A stretch of DNA of 14,306 nt from Gallionella sp. (GTDB lineage Bacteria > Pseudomonadota > Gammaproteobacteria > Burkholderiales > Gallionellaceae), in contig JAUYGW010000136.1 of the NCBI GenBank assembly GCA_030690245.1, positions 1 to 14,306 on the forward strand. The letters are read 5' to 3'. Under the pieces are notes generated by a model, which was not told the origin of the DNA, did not search any database, and worked only from the letters and a program-made list of their open reading frames with translations. Below, in pieces: positions 1 to 6,959 of this stretch. The stretch's first letter is position 1. Each line of letters opens with the position of its first letter. Made by a program: the position numbers and the translations under genes.

Positions 1-749
1 CGAAGATGATTGTGGCGGGTGCGTCGGCCTATGCGCTGGTGATCGACTGGAAACGCTTCCGCGCGATTGCCGATAGCGTCGGCGCGTACCTGTTCGTGGA
101 CATGGCGCATTACGCCGGCCTGATCGCGGCGGGTGTGTACCCAAGCCCGGTCGGTATTGCGGATTTCGTCACCAGCACCACCCACAAGACCCTGCGCGGT
201 CCGCGCGGCGGCATTATTCTCGCCAAGGCGGAATATGAAAAAGTGCTGAATTCGGCGATTTTCCCCGGCATCCAGGGCGGGCCGCTGATGCACGTGATCG
301 CCGCCAAGGCCGTGGCGTTCAAGGAAGCGGCCAGCAAGGAATTCAAGGTTTATCAGAAACAGGTGGTGGACAATGCGCGCGTGATGACCAAGGTGTTGCA
401 GGAACGCGGCCTGCGCATCGTGTCCGGGCGCACCGACAGCCATTTGTTCCTGGTGGACTTGCAGGCCAAAAATATTACCGGCAAGGATGCCGAAACCGCG
501 CTGGGGCGCGCGCATATCACGGTGAACAAAAATTCCATCCCCAATGACCCACAAAAACCGTTCGTGACCAGCGGCATCCGCATCGGCAGCCCGGCGATGA
601 CCACGCGCGGCTTCAAGGAACTGGAGGCGGAGAAATTGGCGCACCTGATTGCCGACGTGCTGGACGCACCGGAAGACGACGCGGTAATCGCGCGCGTGAT
701 CGGCGAAGTGAAGCTGCTGTGCGACAAGTTTCCGGTGTATGGCGCCTAA
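1..749 (+). CDS. glyA: Serine hydroxymethyltransferase, C-terminal part (5' end outside window)
   Basis: Converts serine and tetrahydrofolate to glycine and 5,10-methylene-tetrahydrofolate in the cytoplasm, using PLP. The reading frame is open from the window edge, so only about the last 248 of the usual ~415 residues are present. Visible family signatures are [14 protein letters not shown], the PLP-lysine segment [14 protein letters not shown] (Schiff-base lysine codon at 186-188), [18 protein letters not shown], and the C-terminal [19 protein letters not shown] followed by [15 protein letters not shown]. These align closely with my memory of E. coli GlyA through to the terminal PVYGA. No frameshift or missing key residue is seen. 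It is followed by an inverted repeat and then nrdR, a common betaproteobacterial order. Identification is secure; the start lies upstream of the window. Confidence 0.97.
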   Translation, partial: KMIVAGASAYALVIDWKRFRAIADSVGAYLFVDMAHYAGLIAAGVYPSPVGIADFVTSTTHKTLRGPRGGIILAKAEYEKVLNSAIFPGIQGGPLMHVIAAKAVAFKEAASKEFKVYQKQVVDNARVMTKVLQERGLRIVSGRTDSHLFLVDLQAKNITGKDAETALGRAHITVNKNSIPNDPQKPFVTSGIRIGSPAMTTRGFKELEAEKLAHLIADVLDAPEDDAVIARVIGEVKLLCDKFPVYGA

Positions 750-753
750 GAGC

Positions 754-845
754 AGGATCGAGTAGCGAGGATTGAGGAGCGAGCTAAAACCAGCTCTCAG
801 CTCCGCAATCTTCGCTTTTGCTCGATCCTCAATCCCCGCTCCTCG
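754..845. repeat. Intergenic inverted repeat, family A copy 1 (GAGGATCG/GAGGATTG words)
   Basis: Fills almost the whole glyA-nrdR gap. The left arm 754-785 and right arm 792-829 are imperfect reverse complements around a 6-base loop, with small gaps in alignment. Both arms are made of variants of GAGGATTG, GAGGAGCGAG and GGATCGAG. A further degenerate word copy extends to about 845. The same words recur in inverted orientation at 8447-8530. An RNA hairpin here could end or protect the glyA transcript, but there is no T-run typical of an intrinsic terminator. Confidence 0.8.
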
Positions 846-851
846 ACCCTG

Positions 852-1331
852 ATGAAGTGTCCATTCTGCAAAGGCGACAATACCCAGGTAGTGGATACCC
901 GCGAAAGCGAGGAGGGCGACAGCATCCGCCGCCGCCGCCGTTGCCAGTCGTGCGACAAGCGTTTCACCACTTACGAGACGGTGGAGTTGCGTATGCCGCA
1001 GGTGGTCAAGCAGAACGGGATGCGCAGCGAATTTGACGCGGAAAAGCTGCGCACCAGTTTCAGCCGTGCGCTGCATAAACGCCCAGTGCCGACCGAACTG
1101 GTGGATGCGGCAATCGATCACGTGACCCAGAAAGTTTTTGCATTGGGCGAGCGCGAAGTCGGTTCGCGCCAGATCGGCGAGATGGTGATGAAGGAATTGC
1201 TGAAGCTCGACAAGGTCGCCTATATCCGCTTCGCCTCGGTGTACAAGAGTTTTCAGGATGTCGGCGATTTCGCCGAAGCGGTTGAGGCGGTGAGCAAGTC
1301 GCCGGCGCGCAGCAAACCAAAAGCAAATTAG
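852..1331 (+). CDS. nrdR: Transcriptional repressor NrdR
   Basis: ATP/dATP-sensing repressor of ribonucleotide reductase genes; it binds NrdR boxes upstream of nrd operons, none of which lie in this window. The 159-residue protein has the usual family length. The N-terminal zinc ribbon carries C3, C6, C31 and C34 (MKCPFC ... [17 protein letters not shown]), followed by an ATP-cone from about residue 49 to 139 ([20 protein letters not shown] ... [29 protein letters not shown]). The start at 852 is fixed by the conserved MKCPFC beginning, although no Shine-Dalgarno sequence precedes it: the upstream bases belong to repeat family A. The TAG stop (1329-1331) lies inside the first bases of the next repeat. 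Its position between glyA and ribD is typical of betaproteobacteria. Confidence 0.97.
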   Translation: MKCPFCKGDNTQVVDTRESEEGDSIRRRRRCQSCDKRFTTYETVELRMPQVVKQNGMRSEFDAEKLRTSFSRALHKRPVPTELVDAAIDHVTQKVFALGEREVGSRQIGEMVMKELLKLDKVAYIRFASVYKSFQDVGDFAEAVEAVSKSPARSKPKAN

Positions 1332-1462
1332 CCACGGACTAACACGGATGATCACGGATAATCGAATTAATGGAAGGGAAATGCCGTACGCCCAGAAAAA
1401 AAACGAAATAACTCGGGGCTATAAGGATTTTTTTCGTGTGACTCCGTGTTCATCCGTGGCTA
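1329..1462. repeat. Intergenic inverted repeat, family B copy 1 (ACGGATTAACACGGATG words)
   Basis: The left arm (1329-1348) and right arm (1443-1462) are reverse complements at 18 of 20 positions, both built around CCGTGGC and ACACGGAT words. They are separated by about 94 bases, AT-rich in parts and without an evident gene. The nrdR stop codon is the first triplet of the left arm. A clearly related copy lies between miaB and ybeY at 13301-13407. Similar word-built repeats are, from memory, widespread in some bacterial genomes; I cannot check that here. Confidence 0.85.
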
Positions 1463-1484
1463 GTTGTCGTTTTTTGAATTAACA

Positions 1485-2621
1485 ATGTTTACCCCGCAGG
1501 ACAGTCAGTGGATGGCGCAGGCATTGCGGCTGGCGGAGCGCGGTTTGTACGGCACCAGCCCGAATCCGTGCGTCGGCTGCGTGCTGGTGCGGGATGGAAA
1601 AAGCGTTGGCAGCGGCTGGCATCGGCGCGCCGGTGAGCCGCATGCCGAAGTGCATGCGCTGCGCGAAGCGGGCGAAGCGGCGCGCGGTGCGACGGCTTAT
1701 GTCACGCTGGAGCCGTGCAGCCATCATGGCCGCACGCCGCCCTGCGCCGAGGCATTGGTCGAGGCGGGAGTGGCGCGCGTAGTGGTCGCGGTGCAAGACC
1801 CTAATCCCGCAGTGGCGGGTGCGGGCATCGCGTGGTTGCGCGCGGCCGGCATCGCGGTCGAAAGCGGACTGATGGAAACGGCGGCGCGCGAATTGAATGC
1901 CGGGTTCTTCGCGCGCATGACACGCGGCATGCCCTGGGTAAGAAGCAAGATCGCGATGAGCCTGGATGGGCGCACCGCGCTGGGCAACGGCAAGAGCCAG
2001 TGGATCACCGGCGATGCGGCAAGGCAGGACGTGCAGCGCTGGCGCGCACGCTCCTGCGCCGTGCTGACCGGGATCAATACGGTGCTGGCGGATGATGCGC
2101 GGTTGAATGTGCGCGGGATAGAAACGCCGCGCCAGCCGCTGCGGGTGGTGCTGGACAGTCAGTTGCGCATTCCGCTTGAAGCGCGCGTGTTGATCGGGGG
2201 CGGTGTGTTGATTTACACCGCCATGCATGATGTCGAAAAAAGCGCGGCACTGGAGCAGGCGGGCGCATCGGTTTGCGTGCTGCCGGACGGCAAGGGACAG
2301 GTCGATTTGCCGGCCATGATGGGCGATCTGGCCAAGCGCGGCTGCAACGAAGTGCTGGTGGAAGCGGGCAGCATTTTGAACGGCGCATTGTTGCGCACCG
2401 GGTTGGTGGATGAATTACTGCTGTATCTCGCGCCGCAATTGCTCGGCGATGCGGCGCGCGGCATGGCGCAATTGGGCGAGCTGACCAGCCTGGATCAGCG
2501 CGTGAATCTTGAGTGGCTGGATGTGCGCCAGGTCGGCGAAGATATGCGCATTTTGGTGAAGGTGGAAAAGGCAAACCCCCCTCAATCCCCTCTTGTCAGG
2601 GGGGAAGCACTCCTCCCCTGA
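1485..2621 (+). CDS. ribD: Bifunctional diaminohydroxyphosphoribosylaminopyrimidine deaminase / 5-amino-6-(5-phosphoribosylamino)uracil reductase
   Basis: Carries out the second and third steps of riboflavin synthesis: deamination of the pyrimidine ring, then NADPH-dependent reduction of the ribosyl group. The deaminase domain occupies about residues 1-145, with the zinc site H53-A54-E55 (HAEVHALREAG) and C78/C87 in EPCSHHGRTPPC. The reductase domain runs from about 150 to 365 (KIAMSLDGRTALGNGKSQWI ... VEAGSILNGALLRTGLVDEL). I chose ATG 1485 over an in-frame TTG at 1464 because MFTPQDSQWMAQAL matches the family start. Neither start has a Shine-Dalgarno sequence. The last ~14 residues (PPQSPLVRGEALLP) and the stop codon come from an inverted repeat rather than from the enzyme. 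No FMN riboswitch is seen upstream. Confidence 0.96.
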   Translation: MFTPQDSQWMAQALRLAERGLYGTSPNPCVGCVLVRDGKSVGSGWHRRAGEPHAEVHALREAGEAARGATAYVTLEPCSHHGRTPPCAEALVEAGVARVVVAVQDPNPAVAGAGIAWLRAAGIAVESGLMETAARELNAGFFARMTRGMPWVRSKIAMSLDGRTALGNGKSQWITGDAARQDVQRWRARSCAVLTGINTVLADDARLNVRGIETPRQPLRVVLDSQLRIPLEARVLIGGGVLIYTAMHDVEKSAALEQAGASVCVLPDGKGQVDLPAMMGDLAKRGCNEVLVEAGSILNGALLRTGLVDELLLYLAPQLLGDAARGMAQLGELTSLDQRVNLEWLDVRQVGEDMRILVKVEKANPPQSPLVRGEALLP

Positions 2622-2645
2622 TAAGGGGAGGTTGGGAGGGGTTTC
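2574..2645. repeat. Inverted repeat, family C (CCCCTCAATCCCCTC ... GGTTGGGAGGGG), overlapping the ribD 3' end
   Basis: The left part (about 2574-2603) and right part (about 2614-2645) are approximate reverse complements. The shared pattern is a C-rich stretch, then CCCCT, TTGTCAGGGG or TTATCAGGGG. The ribD frame runs through the left arm and stops at a TGA within the right arm. The element ends about 25 bases before the riboflavin synthase ATG, leaving that gene's Shine-Dalgarno sequence intact. Confidence 0.8.
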
Positions 2646-2658
2646 GTGGAGCAACATC

Positions 2659-2664
2659 AAGGAG
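2659..2664 (+). promoter_or_regulatory. Ribosome-binding site of riboflavin synthase gene
   Basis: AAGGAG lies 5 bases before ATG 2670. It decides the start in favour of 2670 over an in-frame GTG at 2646, which lies within repeat-flanking sequence. Confidence 0.8.
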
Positions 2665-2669
2665 ACAGA

Positions 2670-3275
2670 ATGTTCAGTGGAATCATTGCCGATGTTGGCA
2701 TCATCACCCGCGCGGAAGACCGAGACGGCGGCTTGCGCCTGAGTGTCGCAACCGAAGTGCTGGGTATGGATGACGTGCAGATCGGCGACAGCATCGCGGT
2801 AAACGGCGTGTGCCTCACCGTGGTAAAAATAGACGGCCACACTTTCACCGTTGACGTGTCGCGCGAGACGCTGGATTGCACCGCCGGGCTGGAGCGGCAG
2901 GGCGGCCATGTCAATCTGGAAAAGGCGCTGCGCCTGTCGGACCGGCTGGGCGGGCATCTGGTCAGCGGGCATGTGGACGGCGTGGGCGAGGTCGTCGCGT
3001 TCAACGACATCGGCGAAAGCTGGCGGCTGGTGGTGCGCGCGCCGCAGGCGCTGGCGAAATACATCGCGACCAAGGGTTCCATCACCATCAACGGCGTGAG
3101 CCTCACCGTGAACCATGTCGCAGGCTCGGAGTTCGACGTGAACCTGATCCCGCATACGCTGGATATGACCACGCTGAACGAATTGAAGACGGGCACGAAA
3201 GTGAATCTTGAGATAGACCTGATCGCGCGCTATGTCGAGCGCATGATGCAGGGCGAGAAAGAAGAATCGAAATGA
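2670..3275 (+). CDS. ribE: Riboflavin synthase (alpha chain)
   Basis: Dismutates two molecules of 6,7-dimethyl-8-ribityllumazine to riboflavin plus the pyrimidine precursor, the last step of the pathway. The 201-residue product has the family length and its internal duplication: N-terminal barrel with MFSGIIADVG and N45-GVCLTV, and C-terminal barrel with GGHLVSGHVDGVGEV and N141-GVSLTVNHV. HTLDMTTLNE near residue 162 is also typical. The start is fixed by MFSG and a good ribosome-binding site. The stop overlaps the start of ribBA in an ATGA arrangement, implying translational coupling. The same enzyme is called ribC in E. coli nomenclature. Confidence 0.96.
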   Translation: MFSGIIADVGIITRAEDRDGGLRLSVATEVLGMDDVQIGDSIAVNGVCLTVVKIDGHTFTVDVSRETLDCTAGLERQGGHVNLEKALRLSDRLGGHLVSGHVDGVGEVVAFNDIGESWRLVVRAPQALAKYIATKGSITINGVSLTVNHVAGSEFDVNLIPHTLDMTTLNELKTGTKVNLEIDLIARYVERMMQGEKEESK

Positions 3276-4366
3276 CTGACATAGCACCGATACAAGACAT
3301 CATCGCGGAGATACGCGCCGGACGCATGGTCGTGCTGGTGGACGAGGAAGACCGCGAAAACGAGGGCGATCTGGTGTTCGCCGCCGAATTCGTCACGCCG
3401 GAAAAAGTCAATTTCATGGCCAAGCATGGCCGCGGCCTGATTTGCCTGACGCTGACCGGGGCGCATTGCAAACAGCTCGATTTGCCGCTGATGGTGCGCG
3501 AAAACGGTTCGCCGCTCGGCACCAATTTCACCCTGTCCATCGAGGCGGCATCGGGCGTGACCACCGGCATTTCGGCAGCCGACCGTGCGCGCACCATCCA
3601 GGCGGCGGCTAACCCGAATGCGCGGCCATCCGACATCGTGCAGCCCGGCCATATCTTCCCGCTGATGGCGCAGAACGGCGGTGTGCTGGTGCGCGCCGGG
3701 CACACCGAGGCGGGCTGCGACCTGGCGCAACTGGCCGGGCTGATGCCGGCAGCGGTGATCTGTGAAATCCTCAAGGATGACGGCGAGATGGCGCGGCTGC
3801 CGGACCTGATCGAATTTGCCAAGCAGCACCAGCTCAAGATCGGCACGATCGCCAGCCTGATCGAATACCGCAGCCATAACGAAAAGCTGGTCGAGCGCGT
3901 GGCGCAACGCAGCGTACAGACGGCTTACGGCCAGTTCGATTTGATTACCTACGTGGACAAGACCACGCAACGTGCCCAGCTGGCTCTGCTGAAGGGCGAG
4001 ATTCGTCCCGATGTTGAAACCCTGGTGCGCGTGCATGAACCGCTGTCGGTGATGGATTTTCTGGAGCAAACCGACTATTCGCATTCCACCAGCGTGCATG
4101 ATGCGCTGAAAAAAATCAGCCAGTCCCCATGCGGCGTGCTGGTGTTGATGCACCACGGAGAAACTTCGCAGGATCTGCTGACGCGCGCCGCCGCAACAAT
4201 GGAGATGCATCCGGTGTTGCGCTGGGACCCGCGCAGTTACGGCATCGGCGCACAAATCTTGCGCGATCTCGGCGTCGGAAAGATGCGCCTGCTGGCCACG
4301 CCACGCAAGCTGCCCAGCATGACCGGCTTTGGCCTGGAAGTGGTGGGATACGCGAGTCACGAATAA
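3272..4366 (+). CDS. ribBA: 3,4-dihydroxy-2-butanone 4-phosphate synthase with degenerate GTP cyclohydrolase II-like domain (RibBA/RibBX type)
   Basis: The N-terminal RibB domain (residues ~1-205) makes 3,4-dihydroxy-2-butanone 4-phosphate from ribulose 5-phosphate. Its acidic metal/substrate loop DEEDRENEGDL (24-34), PGHIFPL (H127) and AGHTEAGCDLA (H144) are intact. The C-terminal domain (~215-364) is recognisably derived from RibA (TAYGQFDLITY, LVRVHEPLSV, RSYGIGAQILRDLGVGKMRL, then GFGLEVVGY). However, the region expected to read SECLTGDVFGSxRCDCG is replaced by EPLSVMDFLEQTDYSHSTSV, so the three zinc cysteines of GTP cyclohydrolase II are missing. GTP cyclohydrolase activity is therefore unlikely, and a separate ribA should exist elsewhere. 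Such proteins are known in Proteobacteria. ATG overlaps the ribE stop by four bases. Confidence 0.93.
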   Translation: MTDIAPIQDIIAEIRAGRMVVLVDEEDRENEGDLVFAAEFVTPEKVNFMAKHGRGLICLTLTGAHCKQLDLPLMVRENGSPLGTNFTLSIEAASGVTTGISAADRARTIQAAANPNARPSDIVQPGHIFPLMAQNGGVLVRAGHTEAGCDLAQLAGLMPAAVICEILKDDGEMARLPDLIEFAKQHQLKIGTIASLIEYRSHNEKLVERVAQRSVQTAYGQFDLITYVDKTTQRAQLALLKGEIRPDVETLVRVHEPLSVMDFLEQTDYSHSTSVHDALKKISQSPCGVLVLMHHGETSQDLLTRAAATMEMHPVLRWDPRSYGIGAQILRDLGVGKMRLLATPRKLPSMTGFGLEVVGYASHE

Positions 4367-4374
4367 CGGAGTTT

Positions 4375-4461
4375 GTAGGTCGGGTTAGCGCAGCGTAACC
4401 CGACATATCCCTGGTTAATTGATAAGCAAACGTCGGGTTACGCTGCGCTAACCCGACCTAC
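4375..4461. repeat. Perfect 30-bp inverted repeat, family D, with palindromic arms (GTCGGGTTA...TAACCCGAC)
   Basis: Arm 4375-4404 and arm 4432-4461 are exact reverse complements over 30 bases with a 27-base spacer. Each arm is itself a near-perfect palindrome (TCGGGTTA - GCGCAGCG - TAACCCGA), so RNA could fold either as one long hairpin or as two short ones. It fills the ribBA-ribH gap and ends 18 bases before the ribH start. The motif resembles a repeat I recall as common in proteobacterial genomes; its function is unknown. Confidence 0.92.
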
Positions 4462-4479
4462 GAAATTAAAGAGGCTGAT

Positions 4480-4932
4480 ATGAAAGAACTGGAAAAAAAT
4501 CTTAACGGCAGCGGCCTGCGCATCGGCATCGTGCAAAGCCGTTTCAATCCTGAAGTATGCGAGGGTCTGCTCGGCGCGTGCCGCGCGCAACTGGCGCAAC
4601 AGGGCGTCGCAGAGGACGATATCACGCTGGCCACGGTGCCGGGCGCGCTGGAAATCCCGCTGGCGCTGCTGTGCATGGCGGAAAGCGAAAAGTTTGACGC
4701 GCTGATTGCGCTGGGTGCGGTGATACGCGGCGACACCTATCATTTCGAGGTGGTGTCGAATGAGTCGGCGCGCTGCGTGAACGAAGTCCAACTGGCGTGC
4801 GGCGTGCCGGTCGCCAACGCGATCCTCACCACCGACACCGACGAACAGGCGATCGCGCGCATGCACACCAAGGGCGGGGAAGCCGCGCTGGTAGCCATCG
4901 AGATGGCCAACCTGCTGCGGGAATTGGCATGA
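4480..4932 (+). CDS. ribH: 6,7-dimethyl-8-ribityllumazine synthase
   Basis: Condenses the pyrimidine product of the RibD branch with 3,4-dihydroxy-2-butanone 4-phosphate from RibBA to give lumazine, the substrate of RibE. It usually forms pentamers or 60-mer shells. The 150-residue protein has normal length and motifs: [10 protein letters not shown] near residue 17, [12 protein letters not shown] (52-63), [12 protein letters not shown] with catalytic H88, and [17 protein letters not shown] ribosome-binding site (AAAGAGG) lies 6 bases before ATG 4480. The stop overlaps the nusB start in ATGA, so ribH and nusB are probably translationally coupled, matching the ribH-nusB pairing common in Proteobacteria. 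Confidence 0.97.
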   Translation: MKELEKNLNGSGLRIGIVQSRFNPEVCEGLLGACRAQLAQQGVAEDDITLATVPGALEIPLALLCMAESEKFDALIALGAVIRGDTYHFEVVSNESARCVNEVQLACGVPVANAILTTDTDEQAIARMHTKGGEAALVAIEMANLLRELA

Positions 4933-4973
4933 GCAATCCGGGCATGAGCAACTCGGGTATGAGCAATCCGGCC
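4929..4973 (+). repeat. Three tandem 15-bp units spanning the nusB start
   Basis: Units at 4929-4943, 4944-4958 and 4959-4973 each read ATGAGCAA(T/C)(C/T)CGG plus two or three variable bases, encoding [10 protein letters not shown] and MSNPA. Each unit supplies an in-frame ATG. Confidence 0.9.
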
Positions 4974-5429
4974 GCTGACCATGAAGTGAAAAAAGCGCCA
5001 AGCAAAAGCCCGCGCCATCGCGCGCGCGAACTGGCGTTGCAGGGCGTTTATCAATGGCGCGTCACGGCGGGCGAGGAAGCGCAAATCGAAAAGCAAATCC
5101 GGGACGAGAAGAACCTGGGCCGCTACGACAAGGAGCTGTTCTCCAAGCTGCTGCGCGGCGCGTTGAGCCAGCATGCCGACATTGAGGCGCTGCTCGCGCC
5201 GCATCTCGACCGGCCGCTTGCCGAACTCAGCCCAGTGGAATTTTCTGTGCTGCTGCTGGGCGCGTTTGAATTATCGCAACACCTCGAAGTGCCCTACAGG
5301 GTTGTTATCAACGAAGCGGTTGAACTGGCCAAGACCTTTGGCGGCACCGACGGCCACAAATATGTCAACGGCGTGCTCGATAAGCTCGCTCCTCAAGTGC
5401 GCGCCGTAGAATTTTCAGCGCGGAAATGA
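4929..5429 (+). CDS. nusB: Transcription antitermination factor NusB
   Basis: NusB binds boxA RNA together with S10 (NusE) in antitermination complexes, notably on rRNA operons. The core starts near residue 27 ([17 protein letters not shown]) and continues through [36 protein letters not shown] and [20 protein letters not shown] to [12 protein letters not shown]; these are standard signatures. At 166 residues it is longer than the ~140 of E. coli because of a 26-residue charged N-terminal tail. The tail begins with a triplicated MSNPG-type unit, so ATG codons at 4929, 4944 and 4959 are all in frame. I report the first because it overlaps the ribH stop (ATGA). The real start could be any of the three. 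Confidence 0.94.
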   Translation: MSNPGMSNSGMSNPAADHEVKKAPSKSPRHRARELALQGVYQWRVTAGEEAQIEKQIRDEKNLGRYDKELFSKLLRGALSQHADIEALLAPHLDRPLAELSPVEFSVLLLGAFELSQHLEVPYRVVINEAVELAKTFGGTDGHKYVNGVLDKLAPQVRAVEFSARK

Positions 5430-5430
5430 T

Positions 5431-5512
5431 GGGAGTGAGTAGTGAGTAGGAAGCGGGTTTTTCCCACTCCCCACTGAGGCACAAAGTGCCGCTCCACTTA
5501 CCACTTGCTTCT
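5431..5512. repeat. Word-built inverted repeat, family E (GTGAGTAGTGAGTAGG)
   Basis: Occupies the nusB-thiL gap. The left part 5431-5457 contains GTGAGTAGTGAGTAGG. Reverse-complement words appear at 5463-5475 (CCCACTCCCCACT) and 5494-5511 (CCACTTACCACTTGCTTC). A small perfect hairpin GGCAC-AAA-GTGCC lies at 5478-5490. The pairing is less exact than in the other families, so the boundaries are approximate. Confidence 0.65.
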
Positions 5513-5518
5513 AAAAAC

Positions 5519-6472
5519 ATGTCCGAATTTGACCTGATCCGCCGACACTTTACGCGTCCTACACCAGGCGCGCTGCTTGGGGTGGGCGACGATGCCGCGC
5601 TGCTGCAAGTGAGTGTGGGCAATGTGCTGGCAGTATCCAGCGACATGCTGGTATGCGGTACGCACTTTCTTCCCGATGCCGACCCGTTTTTGCTGGGTCA
5701 CAAAACCCTCGCGGTGAATCTGTCCGACATGGCGGCGATGGGTGCCGCGCCGCGCTGGGCAACGCTGGCCATCGCGTTGCCCGAAGCGGATGAAGCATGG
5801 CTGGCGCAATTCAGCGCGGGTTTCTTCGCACTGGCGCGGCAGCATGGCGTGGAACTGGTCGGCGGCGATACCACGCGCGGGCCGCTCAATCTGTGCGTGA
5901 CGATCTTCGGCGAAGTGCCCGCGCAACAGGCGCTGCGCCGCAGCGGCGCACAAGTCGGCGATGAAATCTGGGTGTCGGGGCGGCTGGGCGATGCGGCGCT
6001 GGCGCTGGCGCATCTGCAGGGCCGCATCGCATTATCCGCCGCAGAACTCGCCGCCTGCCTGCCGGCCCTGCATCAGCCGCAACCGCGCGTGGCGTTGGGG
6101 CTGGCGTTGCGCGGCATCGCCAGCAGCGCAATCGATATTTCCGACGGCCTGCTCGCCGATCTCGGGCATATCCTGGAGGCATCGCAAGTGGGCGCGCAGC
6201 TTGATTTTGCGGCGCTGCCGGCTTCTCCCGCCTTGAATAACTGTGCATCGCAGACGCTGGCAAGACAATGCATCTTGTCCGGCGGCGATGATTACGAGTT
6301 GTGCTTTACCTCTTCTGCCGCGCGCCATGCGGAATTATCGGAGATTGCCGCGCGGCTCGACCTGCCGCTGGTCCGTATCGGGAAAATTGTTGCAGGGCGC
6401 GGCTGTATCGTGCACGATGCGTCGGGTAATCCACTCAACATCGAGGCTTGCGGTTATGACCACTTCCGGTGA
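5519..6472 (+). CDS. thiL: Thiamine-phosphate kinase
   Basis: Phosphorylates thiamine monophosphate to the cofactor thiamine diphosphate using ATP. The 317 residues are close to the family norm. Visible AIRS-like kinase signatures are GVGDDAALL near residue 21, [40 protein letters not shown], the C-terminal [18 protein letters not shown] and [13 protein letters not shown] 5519 gives the normal [11 protein letters not shown] start. An in-frame upstream ATG at 5486 lies inside the repeat and is not preferred. No Shine-Dalgarno sequence is seen before 5519. The 3' end overlaps pgpA by 17 bases. The order nusB-thiL-pgpA is the same as in E. coli. Confidence 0.96.
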   Translation: MSEFDLIRRHFTRPTPGALLGVGDDAALLQVSVGNVLAVSSDMLVCGTHFLPDADPFLLGHKTLAVNLSDMAAMGAAPRWATLAIALPEADEAWLAQFSAGFFALARQHGVELVGGDTTRGPLNLCVTIFGEVPAQQALRRSGAQVGDEIWVSGRLGDAALALAHLQGRIALSAAELAACLPALHQPQPRVALGLALRGIASSAIDISDGLLADLGHILEASQVGAQLDFAALPASPALNNCASQTLARQCILSGGDDYELCFTSSAARHAELSEIAARLDLPLVRIGKIVAGRGCIVHDASGNPLNIEACGYDHFR

Positions 6473-6959
6473 ATTGCTCGTCAAACCCAGCTTGCAGTTT
6501 GTGCTGAGCCATCCGGCGCATCTGTTGTCGTTCGGCTTCGGCAGCGGGCTGGCTCGCAAGGCGCCCGGCACGTTCGGCACGCTGGCCGCCTTTCCGATGT
6601 ACTGGTATCTCGCGCCGCGCCTGTCGGATGCGATGTTTCTGCTCATGCTGGCGGGCACATTCGCCATCGGCGTGTGGGCGTGCAACATTACCGGCAAAGC
6701 ATTGGGCGTCGCCGATTACGGCGGCATCGTGTGGGATGAGATCGTGGCAATGTTGCTGGTGCTGTTTTTTACCCCGCCGGGTTGGGAATGGTCGCTGCTG
6801 GCCTTCGTGCTGTTCCGTCTTTTCGATATCGTCAAGCCGCAGCCGATCCGCTATTTCGATAGCAACTGGCACGGCGGGCTGGGCGTGATGTTCGATGATC
6901 TGCTCGCCGCCGGCTATACCCTGCTGTGCCTGGCCGTTATCAAGAGCGTATTGCCATAA
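6456..6959 (+). CDS. pgpA: Phosphatidylglycerophosphatase A
   Basis: Inner-membrane phosphatase that dephosphorylates phosphatidylglycerophosphate to phosphatidylglycerol. The 167-residue product has the family length. It shows [20 protein letters not shown] near residue 24, [31 protein letters not shown] and [17 protein letters not shown], with about four hydrophobic segments. I placed the start at ATG 6456, which overlaps the end of thiL by 17 bases and gives [20 protein letters not shown], a plausible family N-terminus. The longer open frame upstream is antisense-free thiL sequence in another frame. TAA overlaps the next start by one base. Confidence 0.94.
   Translation: MTTSGELLVKPSLQFVLSHPAHLLSFGFGSGLARKAPGTFGTLAAFPMYWYLAPRLSDAMFLLMLAGTFAIGVWACNITGKALGVADYGGIVWDEIVAMLLVLFFTPPGWEWSLLAFVLFRLFDIVKPQPIRYFDSNWHGGLGVMFDDLLAAGYTLLCLAVIKSVLP

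Noticed and set aside
1464..1484. Upstream TTG start extending ribD by seven residues
   Set aside because: The ATG at 1485 matches the family N-terminus and the TTG has no ribosome-binding site.
1332..1484. FMN riboswitch upstream of the riboflavin genes
   Set aside because: The gap consists of a family B inverted repeat and spacer; no conserved RFN-element boxes were seen.
2415..3287. Long minus-strand open frame of 290 codons across ribD and ribE
   Set aside because: It is antisense to two well-supported enzymes and its translation resembles no family; it reflects GC codon bias.
3230..4360. Long minus-strand open frame of 376 codons opposite ribBA
   Set aside because: His/Gln/Arg-rich antisense translation of a clear RibBA gene, without its own start signals.
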